Shown in pieces: positions 6,243-9,197 of a DNA stretch of 9,197 bases. Under the pieces are notes generated by a model. It ran no database searches. It was not told the origin of the DNA and saw only the letters and a list, made by a program, of their open reading frames with translations. Origin of the DNA: G039029935 sp039029935 (GTDB taxonomy: Bacteria; Chloroflexota; Anaerolineae; Caldilineales; Caldilineaceae). The stretch spans positions 1 to 9,197 of the forward strand of contig JBCCFC010000489.1 in NCBI GenBank assembly GCA_039029935.1. The letters run 5' to 3'. Positions within the stretch are counted from its first letter, which is position 1; every line of letters begins with the position of its first letter. Made by a program: the position numbers and the translations under genes.

Positions 6243-9197
6243 ATGGCAACCATCACCATCACATTTACACCACACAGTTCAGAGCACATTTCTCTGCGCT
6301 ATCACGTTGACCCGCCGATTACGCATGAAACGCCGGAACGTCTGCTGCCGTTGGCGGATGTGACCGCGCTGATGGCGGAGGCCGAGCAGCGTTACTATGC
6401 CGGGACTTCGCTGGGGCACACTGTGGTACGGCGCAGTGCAATGACGGGCGACGATGCCTTGATGCGTATGGGACAGCAACTCTATCAGTGGTTGGATGGC
6501 GAGGACCGCTGGTTGTCGGGGCTGTTGGATGGGTTGCGAACCGCTTCTGGTACAGGGGCAGGACGGTCAGAGGGGAATGTGGCGGGGACATCGCCTGTGG
6601 TACTGGCAATCAACAGCAGTGAGCATGTATCGCAGGGGACAAGTGTTGTGTATCCGTCGCATCTGCCTTGGGAATTGTTGCATGATGGCAGCAGCCCCAC
6701 CGTGCATGGTTATCTGGTCGGGCGTGTGCATCAGCCTGTGATACCCGTGCGTGTGCAGCAACCCTCCCCAAGCCTGCCCCAAAGCAGTGGCGGACCAACA
6801 CCCACATCGGATGAACGCTTGCGGCTGCTCTTTATGGCAAGTTCACCGCTGGACAGCAAGCCTGTGTTGGATTATGAGCGTGAGGAGGCGTTAATCTTGA
6901 CGGCGACCGAGCGGCTGGCCCTGGACCTCTATGTGGAGGAGAGTGGCAATCTGGCGGAGTTGGGGTGGCTGGTGCAGTCGTGGGGCAGTGACCAAGAAAC
7001 CTACTTTGATGTGTTTCACCTGACGGGTCATGCTGATATCAGGGCAGAGGGTCCCCGTTTTCTCACCGAGGATTTGGAGGGGCGCAGTGTGTGGGTGGAT
7101 GCCCAGGCGTTGCGCACTGCATGGCCGCGCCCACCACGTTTGGTCTTTCTGTCGGGCTGTCGCACAGGGGAAGCGAGGGCGTCAGCGGGTTCATCTAGGG
7201 AAAACACTGGGCAGAACAATGGGCAGAACAATGGGCAAAATATCACAGGCGGTGTCCCTTCCTTGGCCGAGTCATTGGTCACTCTTGGTGTGCCGATGGT
7301 GCTGGGGTGGGGTCGGCCCGTGTTGGACCCAGAGGCGACGCGGACCGCGGCAACGCTCTATGAAGGCTTGGCCGCTGGGCAGTCACCACTCTATGCACTA
7401 CACAGTACCTATCGTGCGCTCTTGGGGTTAGAGGATGATGCGCAGGGTGTCCAGCCATCATATCAAAGCTGGCATCTGTTGCGGCTCTATGCCAACCATG
7501 CACAGGATTTGACGACGCCCTTGGTCAGACCGCACCAACAGCAGAACCGTCGCCCTCATCGGGGCAAACGCGGTGCGGAGATGGACTTTCTTGATGCCGA
7601 GAACCGTGTGCGTGTGGCCGGGCGGCGTGAGTTCGTGGGACGACGGCGGCTGTTGCAACAGGCGTTGCAGGTGTTGCGCAAAGGCAAAGATGAGATAGAC
7701 GACCCCAAAGTGGGCATTGTGCTGCATGGCATGGGGGGCTTGGGCAAGAGCAGTGTGGCTGCTCGTTTGGCCGACCGTTTGGCTGTGCAGGCCAACATGA
7801 AACGCGTGGTCCTCTTTGGGCATATTGACGAAGCGCGACTGTTGCAAAAGCTCGCCCCCGTGTTGGGCAGCGATGAATATCATCTCGTGCAGCGGCTCAA
7901 CGCCAGCGAGCAGGAGGCGGGGCCGTTGTCGATGCGGCTACGTTCTGTCTTCGAGCAGACAAAGCACACGTTTTTGTTGATTCTGGATGATTTTGAGCAG
8001 AATTTTGAGCGTCAGGCGGGGTCTCTTCTCATGCGCAACGGCCACCCCATCCTCACCCCACAGGCAGCATCACTCCTGCGCACACTGCTCAACGCACTCT
8101 ACGACGCCGAGCGCGAGCACGCGCTCATCATCACCTCACGCTATGCCATACAACTCGACAGTGCGCGCTGGCTCCATGCCATGCCCTTGACACAGTTCGA
8201 TGCCGAGGAGGTGCGCAAGAAGATGGTGCGGCTGCGTGCGGATGGGACGACCGTCGAGGCGTTTGCCAACGATAGACGACGACAACGGGCAGGGGAGGAG
8301 ACGCTCATCCCCCGTGCCACCCAACTGGCGGATGGCAACCCGCGCCTACTCGAATGGTTACTGCGGGTGTTGGCTGATACAGTTGCTGGGCTGGACCACG
8401 CTGCCCTGCTTGACGCCCTTGCCGCCAAGACCGCCGAGTTCCGCGAGGATATTCTGGCCGCACATCTGCTCTCGCACCAACCCGCTGACCTGCAACAGAT
8501 GCTCGCCCACCTCCTGATCTGCCAACTGCCCGTACCCATGCCTGTGGTTGTGACCGTGACGGCTGCGCTGGACATTGCGCGGACGCCATTGCGTCAACAT
8601 CTTGACCGCGCCGTCAATTTGGGGTTGCTCGAACGGCACGATGATGCGCTGGGGGAGGCACATCTCCGTGTACCACGCATTTTAGAACCGTTGCTGGCGG
8701 AGGTGGAGCAAGCGACAGACGAGGTTGCCCTGGCAAAGGTGGCGGCAGAGAAGCTGTATACGCTTTGGTGGCAGGGGGACGAGGGTGCTGATGAGAGCCA
8801 GATGTTAGAGATGATACGGTTGGCACGTCTGGGGCAGGTGCGGGAGATAACAGTAACTTTGGCGAATTCCATCACTGCTGCGTGGAACAGACAACAACGC
8901 TATCGTGAAACGCGTGTCCTGTTGACGGGGACACTGGCTGAGATAGGGGAGGATGTGGATTTGCTGGAGAGATTGGCAATGGCACAAAATACCTTGGGCG
9001 ACAAGCAAGCCTGTTTAAAAAATTTCCAGCGTGTGCTTGCGCTTTTAGCAGCGGATGATCAAAAGAATCGTGCGCGGCTACTCACGAATATAGGCGCAGT
9101 CTACGATGCCCTTGGGGAGAAGCAGAAGGCACTGGGCTACTACGAAGATGCGCTGCCCCTGAGACGTGCCGTGGGCGACCGAGGCGGCGAAGCCACC
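6243..9197 (+). CDS. CHAT-domain cysteine protease fused to STAND NTPase and TPR repeats (3' end beyond window)
   Basis: I translated 985 codons from ATG 6243 to the window edge with no stop. AAAGGA lies 11 bases upstream. Residues 190 to about 425 form a CHAT caspase-like domain. The His motif is FHLTGHADI with His263, and the Cys motif is LVFLSGCRTGE with Cys306, so the catalytic dyad looks intact. Residues 460 to about 715 form a STAND/NB-ARC-type ATPase with P-loop GMGGLGKSS (496-504), Walker B LLILDDFE (578-585), sensor strand ALIITSR (627-633) and a GxP-like DGNPRLLEWL (697-706). A helical linker follows. TPRs of kinesin-light-chain type start near 905 (LGEKQKALGYYEDALPLRR) and continue past the edge. 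STAND proteins oligomerise on ligand binding, and CHAT proteases cut protein partners. By family logic this is a ligand-triggered cytosolic protease, likely in antiphage defence or programmed death. The trigger and substrate are unknown. No transmembrane span is visible. Confidence 0.95.
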   Translation, partial: MATITITFTPHSSEHISLRYHVDPPITHETPERLLPLADVTALMAEAEQRYYAGTSLGHTVVRRSAMTGDDALMRMGQQLYQWLDGEDRWLSGLLDGLRTASGTGAGRSEGNVAGTSPVVLAINSSEHVSQGTSVVYPSHLPWELLHDGSSPTVHGYLVGRVHQPVIPVRVQQPSPSLPQSSGGPTPTSDERLRLLFMASSPLDSKPVLDYEREEALILTATERLALDLYVEESGNLAELGWLVQSWGSDQETYFDVFHLTGHADIRAEGPRFLTEDLEGRSVWVDAQALRTAWPRPPRLVFLSGCRTGEARASAGSSRENTGQNNGQNNGQNITGGVPSLAESLVTLGVPMVLGWGRPVLDPEATRTAATLYEGLAAGQSPLYALHSTYRALLGLEDDAQGVQPSYQSWHLLRLYANHAQDLTTPLVRPHQQQNRRPHRGKRGAEMDFLDAENRVRVAGRREFVGRRRLLQQALQVLRKGKDEIDDPKVGIVLHGMGGLGKSSVAARLADRLAVQANMKRVVLFGHIDEARLLQKLAPVLGSDEYHLVQRLNASEQEAGPLSMRLRSVFEQTKHTFLLILDDFEQNFERQAGSLLMRNGHPILTPQAASLLRTLLNALYDAEREHALIITSRYAIQLDSARWLHAMPLTQFDAEEVRKKMVRLRADGTTVEAFANDRRRQRAGEETLIPRATQLADGNPRLLEWLLRVLADTVAGLDHAALLDALAAKTAEFREDILAAHLLSHQPADLQQMLAHLLICQLPVPMPVVVTVTAALDIARTPLRQHLDRAVNLGLLERHDDALGEAHLRVPRILEPLLAEVEQATDEVALAKVAAEKLYTLWWQGDEGADESQMLEMIRLARLGQVREITVTLANSITAAWNRQQRYRETRVLLTGTLAEIGEDVDLLERLAMAQNTLGDKQACLKNFQRVLALLAADDQKNRARLLTNIGAVYDALGEKQKALGYYEDALPLRRAVGDRGGEAT
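7209..7240 (+). repeat. 12-bp in-frame repeat in the CHAT domain
   Basis: GGGCAGAACAAT occurs twice exactly (7209-7220, 7221-7232), followed by a partial third copy (GGGCAAAA). It encodes GQNN-GQNN-GQN at about residues 323-333, in a flexible segment shortly after the catalytic Cys306. The length keeps the frame, so copy number could vary without destroying the protein. Confidence 0.9.

Noticed and set aside
7458..7883. A 141-codon minus-strand frame inside the CHAT gene
   Set aside because: It lies antisense to the CHAT-to-ATPase region, which carries the P-loop in the plus frame. It is a GC-rich shadow.

Overview
The window is a bacterial defence-type neighbourhood with two open-ended genes at its edges. 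I infer a Chloroflexota-like filamentous bacterium. The basis is moderate-to-high and patchy GC, the style of the CHAT/NB-ARC/kinesin-type TPR protein, and the NarL-type regulator remnant. No taxonomic marker gene is present, so this is weak.

Left part (1-3523, minus strand): a type I restriction-modification operon, hsdM then hsdS, joined by an ATGA overlap. hsdM is complete and has intact methyltransferase motifs. hsdS runs off the left edge but lacks only a short tail. hsdR is not visible and could lie beyond position 1. hsdS is a clear composition mosaic: two AT-rich target-recognition domains flank a GC-rich central helix.

Middle (3524-4190): a large nested inverted repeat lies just upstream of hsdM. 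Next comes the tail of a NarL/FixJ-type response regulator, cut off at its 5' side and carrying an in-frame TGA. The cut edge lies within about 10 bases of the stop codon of the next gene, which looks like a recombination scar.

Right part (4191-9197): a divergent pair. Leftward is a 535-aa protein with a long low-complexity N-terminus and a GFSRG alpha/beta-hydrolase core, preceded by a 29-codon leader ORF that overlaps it by ATGA. Rightward is a large protein (985 residues visible, open at the right edge) with a CHAT cysteine protease domain (His263/Cys306), a STAND-type NTPase and C-terminal TPRs. The 444-bp divergent intergenic region contains a roughly 98-bp element able to fold into a three-stem structure.

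The most interesting reading is that the CHAT-STAND-TPR protein is a sensor protease and that the divergently encoded hydrolase, with its protease-accessible N-terminus, is its effector or substrate, set beside a type I R-M system. This pairing is a hypothesis from layout and domain logic, not something the sequence proves.
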